In this document: positions 1-6,950 of the stretch, in pieces
Numbering within the stretch: the stretch's first letter is position 1
How the letters are laid out: each line of letters starts with the position of its first letter
Assembly: GCA_947176445.1 (NCBI GenBank)
Contig: CAMWQK010000043.1
Coordinates: 1 to 6,950, forward strand
Length of the DNA stretch: 6,950 nt
DNA from: an uncultured Clostridia bacterium
GTDB lineage: Bacteria; Bacillota; Clostridia; Christensenellales; Borkfalkiaceae
Direction of reading: 5' to 3'
Program-made: the position numbers and the translations under genes
Notes under the pieces: model-generated
What the model was told of the DNA's origin: nothing
Databases searched by the model: none
The model's input: only the letters and a program-made list of their open reading frames with translations

Positions 1-1
1 G

Positions 2-679
2 GAAGGCATGGAGAAGCTCAAACGGGCGCGGGTTGCCGTCTTTGGGATCGGCGGCGTCGGCGGATACACGGTAGAGGCGCTTGCCCGTTCGGGCGTGGGC
101 GCGCTCGATCTCATCGACGACGACAAGGTGAACCTCACCAACCTCAACCGACAGATCATCGCAACACACAAGACGATCGGCAGATACAAGGTGGACGTTG
201 CTGCAGAGCGCATTGCCGAGATCAATCCAAGCTGCAAGGTGTTGACCTATAAGACGTTCTATCTGCCCGAAAAGCAGAGCGAGTTCGACTTCACGCAATA
301 CGACTACATTGTGGACGCGATCGATACGGTCACGGGCAAGATCGCGCTCGTCGAGAATGCGTATCGGTGCAAGACGCCCGTCATCAGCTCGATGGGGGCG
401 GGCAACAAGCTCGATCCGACCGCCTTCGAGGTGGCGGATCTCTACAAGACTTCCGTCTGCCCGCTCGCAAAGGTCATGCGCAGGGAGTTGAAGAAGCGGG
501 GGATCGAATATCTCAAAGTCGTGTATTCGAAGGAGGAGCCGAGAAAGCCCGTTTCCGATCCGTCGGCAGAGGAAGAGGGCGTACATCGGCGGGAGATCCC
601 CGGCAGCATGGCGTTCGTGCCCTCGGTGGTGGGGCTGATCATCGCGGGCGAGGTTATCAAAGATCTGATTTCAAAGTAA
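2..679 (+). CDS. tcdA: tRNA threonylcarbamoyladenosine dehydratase (TcdA/CsdL, ThiF family), 5'-truncated by the window edge
   Basis: TcdA uses ATP to dehydrate N6-threonylcarbamoyladenosine at position 37 of ANN-decoding tRNAs to the cyclic form (ct6A); it is cytosolic. Numbering from the Met at position 8, the sequence shows the Rossmann nucleotide-binding loop GIGGVGG (13-19), the acidic strand end DDD (37-39) followed by NLNRQ (45-49) with the adenylation Arg48, Lys61 in the GRYK stretch, DAIDT (104-108), SSMGAGNKLDP (128-138), and the TcdA-type CPLAKVMRRELKKRGI segment (152-167). GSMAFVPSVVG precedes the C-terminal helix. These separate it from ThiF and MoeB, which are longer or carry zinc-binding CxxC pairs not seen here. 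The Met at 8 is unlikely to be the true start: the frame is open to the window edge, the preceding codons (Glu-Gly) fit the family's N-terminal segment, and the purine-rich GGAAGG ends one base before the ATG, too close for a ribosome site. About 20 N-terminal residues are probably missing. A terminator follows the stop directly, so it ends its transcription unit. Confidence 0.93.
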   Translation, partial: EGMEKLKRARVAVFGIGGVGGYTVEALARSGVGALDLIDDDKVNLTNLNRQIIATHKTIGRYKVDVAAERIAEINPSCKVLTYKTFYLPEKQSEFDFTQYDYIVDAIDTVTGKIALVENAYRCKTPVISSMGAGNKLDPTAFEVADLYKTSVCPLAKVMRRELKKRGIEYLKVVYSKEEPRKPVSDPSAEEEGVHRREIPGSMAFVPSVVGLIIAGEVIKDLISK

Positions 680-711
680 AGCACGGTTTCTTACAAAACC
701 GTGCTTTTTTT
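678..711 (+). terminator. Rho-independent terminator of tcdA
   Basis: A perfect 12-bp stem (678-689 with 696-707; GC-rich core GCACGG/CCGTGC) closes a 6-base loop (CTTACA, 690-695). The 3' arm runs into seven T (705-711). The hairpin starts within the tcdA stop codon, so it ends tcdA transcription and insulates the downstream gene. On the opposite strand only three T follow the stem, so it is probably mainly one-directional. Confidence 0.92.
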
Positions 712-1046
712 GTGCTCGGCTGATAGGCGAGCGGGTTGTTTTTTTAGCGAGCTATTCGAATTACTTATACGGGGTGCAAGTAAAACAAATGGATTGAATA
801 ATTTTCATTTTGGCGAACGTGCGCGGCGCGCCTTCTCTGCTGCCGCTCGGGAGCGTTTTTTCGGCGACGGGACGGGGATTTCCCGCTCTGCGGGTATGAA
901 TTGCCTCAATCATACAAAAAGTAAGAAAAAGAACCGCAAGCGGATAAAACAAGTGCATTCCTGCAATTATTGGATAAATATGCATTATATCAAATAAAAT
1001 ATGATGTATTTCCTGCTTTTGAATATGAATTTTCACATGGAATTGC
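712..1046. other. Intergenic region with no supportable gene
   Basis: No reading frame here has protein-family features or a convincing ribosome site. Two parts differ in composition. Roughly 815-895 is GC-rich and holds a GGCGCGCC palindrome (825-832), a short hairpin CGCT/AGCG before six T (844-861), and a 5-bp hairpin CCCGC-TCT-GCGGG (882-894). Roughly 900-1046 is AT-rich and leads into the promoter of the large protease gene, where it could act as an UP-like or bendable region. A T-run at 739-745 follows a weak GCTCG/CGAGC stem (714-718 with 728-732). No riboswitch, tRNA or known small RNA was recognised. Confidence 0.6.
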
Positions 1047-1075
1047 TTGCAAAAATTTCCCCCTTGCGTTATAAT
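1047..1075 (+). promoter_or_regulatory. Sigma-A-type promoter for the large subtilase
   Basis: A -35 hexamer TTGCAA (1047-1052; four of six match TTGACA) lies exactly 17 bp from a perfect -10 TATAAT (1070-1075). Transcription would start near 1082, giving a leader of about 36 nt before the ATG at 1118. The region upstream is AT-rich. A second TATAAT (1089-1094) has no good -35 at the right distance. ATAGC (1074-1078) and GCTAT (1087-1091) form a short inverted repeat across the start region that could be a weak operator or chance. Confidence 0.75.
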
Positions 1076-1100
1076 AGCATAGTGAAGCTATAATCAAACC

Positions 1101-1105
1101 GAGGA
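1101..1105 (+). promoter_or_regulatory. Probable ribosome binding site of the subtilase gene
   Basis: GAGGA lies 12 bases before the ATG at 1118, somewhat far but the only purine-rich anti-Shine-Dalgarno match nearby. The reading frame has an in-frame TAA at 1091-1093 and no other start codon between it and 1118. This, with the signal peptide that begins at once, fixes the start. Confidence 0.6.
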
Positions 1106-1117
1106 TTATATAGAAAA

Positions 1118-1243
1118 ATGGATAAGCTGAAAAAAAGGAATGCAAGAAAATTTCTTACGGCGGCGGTAGCGTCGGCGCTTTGTTGCACGCTCTCGCTCTC
1201 CGTCGTTTTGCCTGCCTTCAACCAGAAAGAGGATGCGTTTGCT
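1118..1243 (+). other. Sec signal peptide of the subtilase
   Basis: The first 42 residues show a basic n-region (Lys/Arg at 3, 5, 6, 7, 10, 11), a hydrophobic core (about 12-34) rich in Ala, Val and Leu, and an AFA-A signal peptidase I site, so cleavage is expected between Ala42 and Ala43. Two cysteines (22, 23) sit inside the core but are not in a lipobox, because Leu occupies the position before Cys22. The protein is therefore predicted to be exported and processed, not a lipoprotein. Confidence 0.85.
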
Positions 1244-4200
1244 GCGGGAACGGATAAAAAAGAGATCCCGACCGTTGCGCGCATCAACGGAAAAGTGGAT
1301 AACCATTTGTCCGATTACTTCGACTCGAACGTCGTGCAGAAGCTGCCCGACAATATCAAGCGGGACGACGAGATTTCCGTCATCGTAGAGATGAATATGA
1401 ATACGCTCATCGACGAGTTCGAGGCAGCGGGCAAGACGAAGTCCGCCCAGAGCGTCGGCGACTATGCCGCAACGGGCGCGGGCAAGCGCGTTCAAAGTAA
1501 AATTGCCAAGGCAGGCGAGGCGCTTCGTGCCCGCCTGAAAAAAGAGGGGCTTAAATTTAAGCTCGGCAAGGAATACAACGTCCTTCTGAGCGGCTTCGAA
1601 GTGACGATGAAGGCGAGCGAGTTCGAGGACTTCGCCTTAGCGCTCGGAGACGAGGCGACCGCGATCGTCGGCGAGCAGTACGCCCGCTGCGAGACGCAGC
1701 TCGTCAACAACGACGTCAACGTCTACGACACGGGTATTTTCGACAGTTCCGATTCCAAGTACGACGGTACGGGCACGGTCATCGCCGTTCTCGATACCGG
1801 TCTCGACTATACGCACAGCGCGTTCTCTCCCGAGCGGTTCGACGCGACGGGCGCGCGTCTCACGCAGAGCTCGATCGAGCGCATCATCTCCGAGACGTCC
1901 GCATCCACCACGACGCTCGGCTTGACGGCGGCGGACGTGTATCTGAATGCAAAAGTTCCCTACGCATACGACTATGCGGATCAGGATCCCGACGTGTATC
2001 CCATCGCCAGCGAGCACGGCACGCACGTCTCGGGCGTCATTGTCGGTGAAGACGACGTCATCACGGGCGTTGCGCCCAACGCGCAGCTCGTCTCGATGAA
2101 GGTATTCTCCGACGTTGTAGAGGGTGCGCGCGACGCATGGCTGATCGCCGCGCTCGAAGACTGCGTCGTGCTCGAAGTGGACGTCATCAACATGTCGCTC
2201 GGAACTTCGGCGGGATTCAGCCGCGAAGAGGACAAGGTCGCTCTCCGCGAAGTATACGAAAAAATTCAGGAGCGCGGTATCAGCGTGATCGCCGCTGCTT
2301 CCAACAGCTACAGCTCCACCTTCGCTTCGGAGAAGAACGGTAACCTCGGACTTACGTCCAACCCCGATACTTCGACGATTGGCTCGCCGAGTACGTACGA
2401 GTCCACGCTCTCGGTTGCCTCGATCAGCGGTACCAAGACGCCGTACCTCACCTATAACGGCTCGATCGTCTACTTCAAAGAGTCCACGAACAAGGCGGCG
2501 AAGCAGAAGAAGTTCGTCGAGGAGATCTTGCCGGAAGGCGTTGAAACGAAAGAATTCGAATATGTGACCATTCCCGGCGTCGGCCGTGCGATCGACTATA
2601 CCGGCCGCAACATGGCGGGTAAGATCGCGCTTGTTCGCCGCGGTTCCACCTCGTTCGAGGAGAAAGCGCGCGTTGCAATGCAGAGCGGTGCGGCAGGTCT
2701 CATTGTCTATAATAATGTGTCGGGCGATATTTCCATGACGGTCGGAAACGTCAACATTCCCGTCTGCTCCATCTCGCAGGACAACGGCGAGGTGCTCGCC
2801 GCGCAGTCGACGGGCAAGATCGTCATCAGCCGTACGCAGACGGCGGGGCCGTTCATGTCCGACTTCTCCTCGTGGGGACCTACTTCCGATCTTCACATCA
2901 AGCCGGAAATCACCGCGCACGGCGGCGATATCTATTCGGCAGTGCCCGGACAGGCGTACGACCGTATGTCCGGTACGTCGATGGCGACGCCCAACCAGGC
3001 AGGCTTTACCGCGCTTGTCCGTCAGTACGTGAAGGAGACGTTTACGGATATCGCAAACGATCCCGTGGCGGTTTCCAATCGCGTTTATCAGCTCATGATG
3101 TCCACGGCGGACATAGCATATAACGTCAACGGACTTCCCTATTCGGTGAGAAAGCAGGGCGCAGGTCTTGCAAATCTCACGAAGTCCACTTCGAGCCCCG
3201 CGTACGTCACGACGTACGACCAGAAGGGCAACCTCATGGATAAGCCCAAGCTCGAGCTCGGCGACGATCCCGACAAGACGGGCGTCTACACGATGACGCT
3301 CTCTGTCAACAACTTCTCGAATACTGCGCTTTCCTACAACGTGAACGCGCTCGTACAGACAGAAGGGGTGAGCGGCACCAAGACGCATCAGGGCGATACG
3401 ACGGTCACTGAAGAGGGCTACACGCTCTCGGGTGCGTCGGTCACCGTCACAAATCTTCAAAACGGCACGGGCAGCGGAAACAGCGTCACGGTTGCGGCGA
3501 ACTCCGTCGCGACGATCACCGTCGAAATCAAGCTCTCCGATGCGGATAAGCAGTATCTCGACGCGTCGTTCGCAAACGGCATGTATGTCGAGGGCTATAT
3601 CACGCTGACCGCGACCGGTTCGCAGAACAACCTCAACGTTCCCTATCTTGCATTCTACGGAGACTGGACGCAGGCGCCCATCTTCGATAAGGACTATTAC
3701 GAGACGAACAAGGACGAGATCGACGATTCCATCGACACGCTCGATAAGAACCTGCCCGATGCGTACGCGACCCGTCCCGTTGCAGGGCTCTACGACGACT
3801 ATATCGGATATCTCGGCGCATATCCCTTCACGCAGAACCCGAGCTCGACCAAGATCGCGGCGGACAGAAAGTATGCGTCGCTCTCCAACACCGAGGATAC
3901 GCTCAACAGCCTGTATGCGATCTTCGCGGGCATGCTCCGCGGTGCAAAGCGCGTGGTAACGACCATCACCGATGCCGCGACGGGCGAGGTCATCTTCACG
4001 GACGAGGCGTGCAACCAGCGCAAGTCGTTCAGCAACGGCATGACGATCTATCAGTCCATTCTGTATGAAGATTTCAACGTTGCGCAGTACAATCTGAAAA
4101 ACAACACGCAGTATCTCGTCAAGATACAGGCGTATCTCGATTACGAGCGGGACGGTGCGGAGACCAACCTTCGCAACACCTTCGAGTTCCCGTTTGTCAC

Positions 4201-6950
4201 CGACTTCGAAGCTCCTGCAGTCACCGATTGCGAGTTCTACACCGAGTACGACAGAACGGAGAAGAAGACCAAGCTGTTCGCAAGCATGAGCGTATACGAT
4301 AACCACTACGTTTCGGCGCTTCAGGTGGGTACTGTCAACAGCGACCCGAGCGACGGCAGCTATTACGTCAATGTATTTGAGCGGTATCTTACGCCCGTGT
4401 ATTCCGAGTTCAACACGACGAACACCGTCACTTACGAACTCACCGATTACATGGATCAGATCATGAATTCGTACAACCGCCGTTCCTTCGTCGTGACCGC
4501 GCTCGACTACGCCATGAACCAGGCGATGTATGAGATCACCATCCCCGATACGGTGCTCGGCATTGCATTCGACGAGGAAGAGATCAGAATCAGCCCCAAC
4601 GAGACATACGATCTGAGCCCCGTTGTGAGCCCTTCGGAAGCATGGCTGCAAACGCTCAGCTACATTTCCTCCAACGAGACCATTGCCAAAGTGGTCAACG
4701 GCAAGCTCATCGGTCTGAAATCGGGCGAGATCACGCTCACCGCGCTCTCCAACGACGGAACAAAGAGCGCGCAGGTCAAGGTCGTCGTTCTTGCAGAGGG
4801 CGACGCGGGTTATCAGCGGTTCGATACGCCCGCCGCAGAGCAGTTTGAACTGACGGGCTACTACGTCGAAAAGGCGTATTTCTATCCCTCCTATGAGGAT
4901 CGCGATATCAGTCAGACGGGCGACACCGTTCTGTTCACCGGTCCCAACGACCGCTCGCTCAAAATGTTCCCCAGCGAGTCGGTAACCGTTCGGTATTCTT
5001 TGCGCTCCTATTTCCCGAACGCGACGAGCGTCGTATTCGAGAGCAGTAACCCGAGCATTGCGCGGGTCGATAGCAGAACGGGTACGATCACGGCGGTCGC
5101 GGAGGGCAATGCGTCTATTACCGTACAGCTCGTGATGGACGGCATGACCCAGCGTTCGGAGTACATCTCCATCGAAGTCAAGAACCCGTACGAGACGAGC
5201 GGACCTTACCTTGTGCGCTATACGGGACTTGGCGGACGCGTCGTCCTTCCCGCGGAGCTCTCCTTGACGGAGATCCAGCAGTTCGCATTCTCGGGCTTTG
5301 AGTACGTTGCAAAGGACGAGGCGGACAGAGCTGCCGATCCCGACGATCCGTTGAACACCAAGGCGGTGTACATCGGCGAGAACACGATTACGGAGGTCGT
5401 CATTCCCGAGGGCGTCAAGGTTATCGGCAACTACGCGTTTGCGGGACTTACGGCGCTCACGAAGGTCACCCTTCCTTCCACGATCGAAAAGGTCAGCCTC
5501 GGCGCATTCTACGGCTGTACCGCGCTCACCCAGGTGGAGGGCTCGGAACACATCAAATTTATCAACAACAACGCCTTCTACGGCACGGCGATCGGCAGTA
5601 TCACGTTCGGCAGAATTATTGCGATCGGAGACTCCGCATTCGAAGGCGCGCCCATTCAGAACATCACGCTGCCCGCTTCGGCACAGTCGATCGGAAAGCG
5701 CGCGTTTGCAAACAACACCGCCTGCACGGAGCTCAACATTCTTGCAGATCAGGTGAAGCTCGGCGACGAGGCGTTCCTCGGCTGTAACAAGCTCTCGAGC
5801 GCGTCCGTCAACGCGGCGGTTGTTCCGACGGGGCTGTTCAGCGGCTGCTCCGCACTCACAAATCTCACGCTCGGAAGAAGCGTCTCTGTCGTCAGCCAGA
5901 ACGCGTTCCGCGGAACGAGAATTGCGAAGTTCACGGTCGCGGAGGGCAACCCGACCTTTAAGGCGCAGGAAGAGGGCGCGGTGCTTCTCAATGCCGACGG
6001 CACGAAGCTCCTGCTCGTCGCTCCCGCAGCGGTGAAGGTAACAGTTGACGATATGCCTTCCCTTCGGAATGTTACGGAGATCGGCGATGCGGCGTTCTCG
6101 GGCAACGGCTCGCTCAGAGTTGTCAAGCTCCCGTCTGCAGTGCGCGTCGGCGCGTATGCGTTTGCAAACTGCACGGCGCTCGGCGTATCCAGAGGCTACG
6201 GCGAGGACAGAATCGAGGGCGAACTCACGCTCGGTGCGCTCACGTACGTCGGCGACTTTGCGTTCTATAATACGGGTATCAGAGAAATGCCCGAATTCTC
6301 GGCAGACCTCAACGAGATCGGAGAGTATTCCTTCTCGTATTCCAAGGTGACCGAAGTCAACATTCCCAACGGCTTCAAGGTAGGGGACGCGGCGTTTGAG
6401 CGGTGCGACTACCTCGAAACGGTCATCATCGGCGACAACGTCACGCTCGGAATCGCGGCATTCCGCTCTCTGGAAGAGCTTGCGATGAATTCCAGCGGTA
6501 CGGTGATCGCGCTCAGCTTCTTCTCCAACATTCAGACGCTTGAAATCGGCGCGAATGCCAAGCTGATGCCGGATGCGTTCTACGGCGCGGTAAATCTGAC
6601 GAGCGTCACGCTCGGCGACGGCGCAGAGATCGGCGACGGCGCGTTCTACAACGCGGCATCGCTTGCGCAAATCGATCTTTCCGGTGCGAAGTTCATCGGT
6701 TACAAGGCGTTCTCGGGCATGGTCTATCGCGAGAATGAATATGCGACCGATCTGACCGTGAAGGCGCCCGTGTTCGAGGAAATCGATCTTTCGGCTTGCG
6801 AAGAGCTCGGCGCAGAGGCGTTCATGTACTGCCATAACCTCAAATCGGTCGTCCTCGGCGAGCACCTTACCGAGCTCCCCGATTATGCGTTCTACGCATT
6901 GCGCACGACGGGCACGAGAGGAGAGCGCATCGAGCACTCCTCGCTCGAGA
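1118..6950 (+). CDS. Giant secreted S8 subtilisin-family serine protease (lactocepin/C5a-peptidase-like) with Big_2 domains and BspA-type leucine-rich repeats, 3'-truncated
   Basis: This is an exported endopeptidase expected to cut proteins outside the cell; its substrate is unknown. The 1944 codons in the window contain no stop. Order of domains: signal peptide (1-42); I9-like propeptide (about 85-190); S8 catalytic domain (about 215-690) with Asp226 in VLDTG, His300 in HGTHVSG, Ser621 in GTSMATP and probable oxyanion Asn396 in AAASN; the GVAPNAQLVSMKVF and DVINMSLG signatures lie between. A PA domain is inserted at about 450-570 (GKIALVRRG, then AGLIVYNN). An Fn3_5-like domain (about 710-850) ends in YVEGYITLT and VPYLAFYGDW, as in cell-envelope proteinases. 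Further beta-rich stalk domains (about 850-1135), two Big_2-type domains and a long LRR_5 array follow. All triad residues are present, so activity is likely. The C-terminus is beyond the window, so wall or membrane anchoring cannot be judged. It has its own promoter and is not in an operon with tcdA. Family assignment is firm; the biological role is inference. Confidence 0.95.
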   Translation, partial: MDKLKKRNARKFLTAAVASALCCTLSLSVVLPAFNQKEDAFAAGTDKKEIPTVARINGKVDNHLSDYFDSNVVQKLPDNIKRDDEISVIVEMNMNTLIDEFEAAGKTKSAQSVGDYAATGAGKRVQSKIAKAGEALRARLKKEGLKFKLGKEYNVLLSGFEVTMKASEFEDFALALGDEATAIVGEQYARCETQLVNNDVNVYDTGIFDSSDSKYDGTGTVIAVLDTGLDYTHSAFSPERFDATGARLTQSSIERIISETSASTTTLGLTAADVYLNAKVPYAYDYADQDPDVYPIASEHGTHVSGVIVGEDDVITGVAPNAQLVSMKVFSDVVEGARDAWLIAALEDCVVLEVDVINMSLGTSAGFSREEDKVALREVYEKIQERGISVIAAASNSYSSTFASEKNGNLGLTSNPDTSTIGSPSTYESTLSVASISGTKTPYLTYNGSIVYFKESTNKAAKQKKFVEEILPEGVETKEFEYVTIPGVGRAIDYTGRNMAGKIALVRRGSTSFEEKARVAMQSGAAGLIVYNNVSGDISMTVGNVNIPVCSISQDNGEVLAAQSTGKIVISRTQTAGPFMSDFSSWGPTSDLHIKPEITAHGGDIYSAVPGQAYDRMSGTSMATPNQAGFTALVRQYVKETFTDIANDPVAVSNRVYQLMMSTADIAYNVNGLPYSVRKQGAGLANLTKSTSSPAYVTTYDQKGNLMDKPKLELGDDPDKTGVYTMTLSVNNFSNTALSYNVNALVQTEGVSGTKTHQGDTTVTEEGYTLSGASVTVTNLQNGTGSGNSVTVAANSVATITVEIKLSDADKQYLDASFANGMYVEGYITLTATGSQNNLNVPYLAFYGDWTQAPIFDKDYYETNKDEIDDSIDTLDKNLPDAYATRPVAGLYDDYIGYLGAYPFTQNPSSTKIAADRKYASLSNTEDTLNSLYAIFAGMLRGAKRVVTTITDAATGEVIFTDEACNQRKSFSNGMTIYQSILYEDFNVAQYNLKNNTQYLVKIQAYLDYERDGAETNLRNTFEFPFVTDFEAPAVTDCEFYTEYDRTEKKTKLFASMSVYDNHYVSALQVGTVNSDPSDGSYYVNVFERYLTPVYSEFNTTNTVTYELTDYMDQIMNSYNRRSFVVTALDYAMNQAMYEITIPDTVLGIAFDEEEIRISPNETYDLSPVVSPSEAWLQTLSYISSNETIAKVVNGKLIGLKSGEITLTALSNDGTKSAQVKVVVLAEGDAGYQRFDTPAAEQFELTGYYVEKAYFYPSYEDRDISQTGDTVLFTGPNDRSLKMFPSESVTVRYSLRSYFPNATSVVFESSNPSIARVDSRTGTITAVAEGNASITVQLVMDGMTQRSEYISIEVKNPYETSGPYLVRYTGLGGRVVLPAELSLTEIQQFAFSGFEYVAKDEADRAADPDDPLNTKAVYIGENTITEVVIPEGVKVIGNYAFAGLTALTKVTLPSTIEKVSLGAFYGCTALTQVEGSEHIKFINNNAFYGTAIGSITFGRIIAIGDSAFEGAPIQNITLPASAQSIGKRAFANNTACTELNILADQVKLGDEAFLGCNKLSSASVNAAVVPTGLFSGCSALTNLTLGRSVSVVSQNAFRGTRIAKFTVAEGNPTFKAQEEGAVLLNADGTKLLLVAPAAVKVTVDDMPSLRNVTEIGDAAFSGNGSLRVVKLPSAVRVGAYAFANCTALGVSRGYGEDRIEGELTLGALTYVGDFAFYNTGIREMPEFSADLNEIGEYSFSYSKVTEVNIPNGFKVGDAAFERCDYLETVIIGDNVTLGIAAFRSLEELAMNSSGTVIALSFFSNIQTLEIGANAKLMPDAFYGAVNLTSVTLGDGAEIGDGAFYNAASLAQIDLSGAKFIGYKAFSGMVYRENEYATDLTVKAPVFEEIDLSACEELGAEAFMYCHNLKSVVLGEHLTELPDYAFYALRTTGTRGERIEHSSLE
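4535..5179 (+). other. Pair of Big_2-type bacterial Ig-like domains in the subtilase
   Basis: Two beta-sandwich modules are visible. The first (residues about 1140-1226) has ISPNETYDLSPVVSPSEA, then SYISSNETIAKVVNGKLIGLKSGEITLTA. The second (about 1278-1354) has SSNPSIARVDSRTGTITAVAEGNASITVQ. Both carry the usual 'S.n..ia.V..G.i.a...G...it' pattern of the Big_2 family, which is common in surface adhesins. They probably act as spacers, or as binding modules, between the protease part and the leucine-rich repeats. The stretch between them (about 1227-1277) contains many aromatic residues and is not recognised. Confidence 0.8.
5366..6950 (+). repeat. BspA-type leucine-rich repeat (LRR_5) array in the subtilase
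   Basis: From about residue 1417 to the window edge some 20 degenerate units of about 19-33 residues follow one another, with a consensus like 'L..V.lp....IG..AF.gC..L'. Clear examples are VIPEGVKVIGNYAFAGLTAL, KVTLPSTIEKVSLGAFYGC and VTLGDGAEIGDGAFYNAASL. A longer unit (about 1602-1666) contains the NPTF...DGTKLLLVAP insert typical of BspA proteins. Such arrays form a curved solenoid, generally used for binding to proteins or surfaces. Units diverge at the protein level and are not near-identical DNA repeats, so recent tandem duplication is not evident. The array is still running at the right edge. Confidence 0.9.

Noticed and set aside
8..10. ATG at position 8 as the true tcdA start
   Set aside because: The frame is open upstream to the window edge, the spacing to GGAAGG is one base, and family members extend further upstream of the Rossmann loop.
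714..745. GCTCG/CGAGC stem and T-run as a second terminator
   Set aside because: The stem is 5 bp with a 9-base loop, and six bases separate it from the T-run. It could be a backup site but is not supportable.
825..832. GGCGCGCC palindrome as a regulatory site
   Set aside because: A single 8-base palindrome in GC-rich DNA is not evidence of a binding site.
844..861. CGCT/AGCG hairpin followed by six T, a terminator-like signal
   Set aside because: The stem is only 4 bp and no gene precedes it after the strong terminator at 678-711, so it is too weak to call.
701..997. A 98-residue plus-strand frame starting inside the terminator
   Set aside because: Its start codon lies in or beside the terminator hairpin arm, there is no ribosome site, and the composition is erratic with no family resemblance.
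761..1036. A 91-residue minus-strand frame in the intergenic region, partly hydrophobic
   Set aside because: It has no recognised family and no convincing ribosome site. The hydrophobic part comes from AT-rich promoter-proximal DNA and the rest from the GC-rich block. It is noted under the intergenic element instead.
1118..1190. Lipoprotein signal suggested by Cys22-Cys23
   Set aside because: The residues before the cysteines do not form a lipobox (Leu precedes Cys22), and a good signal peptidase I site (AFA-A) follows.
1637..6937. A 1766-residue open frame on the minus strand
   Set aside because: It is opposite a clear subtilase/LRR gene, in codon-to-codon register. Its product is Arg-, Asp- and Val-rich with no recognisable domain. 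Its openness follows from missing TTA/CTA/TCA codons on the sense strand.

Overview
The window looks like chromosomal DNA from a Gram-positive, probably Clostridia-type bacterium (Bacillota). The reasons are the Gram-positive-style signal peptide, the lactocepin/C5a-peptidase-like domain order of the large protein, and its BspA-type leucine-rich repeats, which are common in gut Clostridia. Coding regions are moderately GC-rich with a strong preference for C- and G-ending codons. Anything below phylum level is a guess.

Layout: (1) Positions 2-679 (+) hold the 3' part of tcdA, a ThiF/E1-like enzyme that cyclises t6A37 in tRNA. Its start lies upstream of the window. (2) Positions 678-711 hold a clear intrinsic terminator. 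(3) Positions 712-1117 are non-coding: a GC-rich stretch of unknown nature, then an AT-rich stretch that ends in a good sigma-A-type promoter (TTGCAA, 17 bp, TATAAT). (4) Positions 1118-6950 (+) are one uninterrupted open frame of 1944 codons that runs off the right edge. It encodes a very large secreted subtilisin-family (S8) protease: signal peptide, I9-like propeptide, catalytic domain with Asp/His/Ser triad and an inserted PA domain, Fn3-like stalk domains, two Big_2-type Ig-like domains, and about 20 BspA-type leucine-rich repeats still continuing at the edge.

The two genes are separate transcription units, a tRNA-modification housekeeping gene and a surface or secreted protease, with no evident functional link. 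Most of the window is therefore one multidomain exoprotein. The very long antisense reading frame opposite it (1637-6937) is a codon-bias artefact and is not annotated. I found no RNA genes, CRISPR, insertion sequences or phage functions, and no convincing new system. The most notable points are the protease-LRR fusion, an unusual residue near the active site, the complete absence of three codons over about 1766 codons, and an unexplained GC-rich intergenic block.
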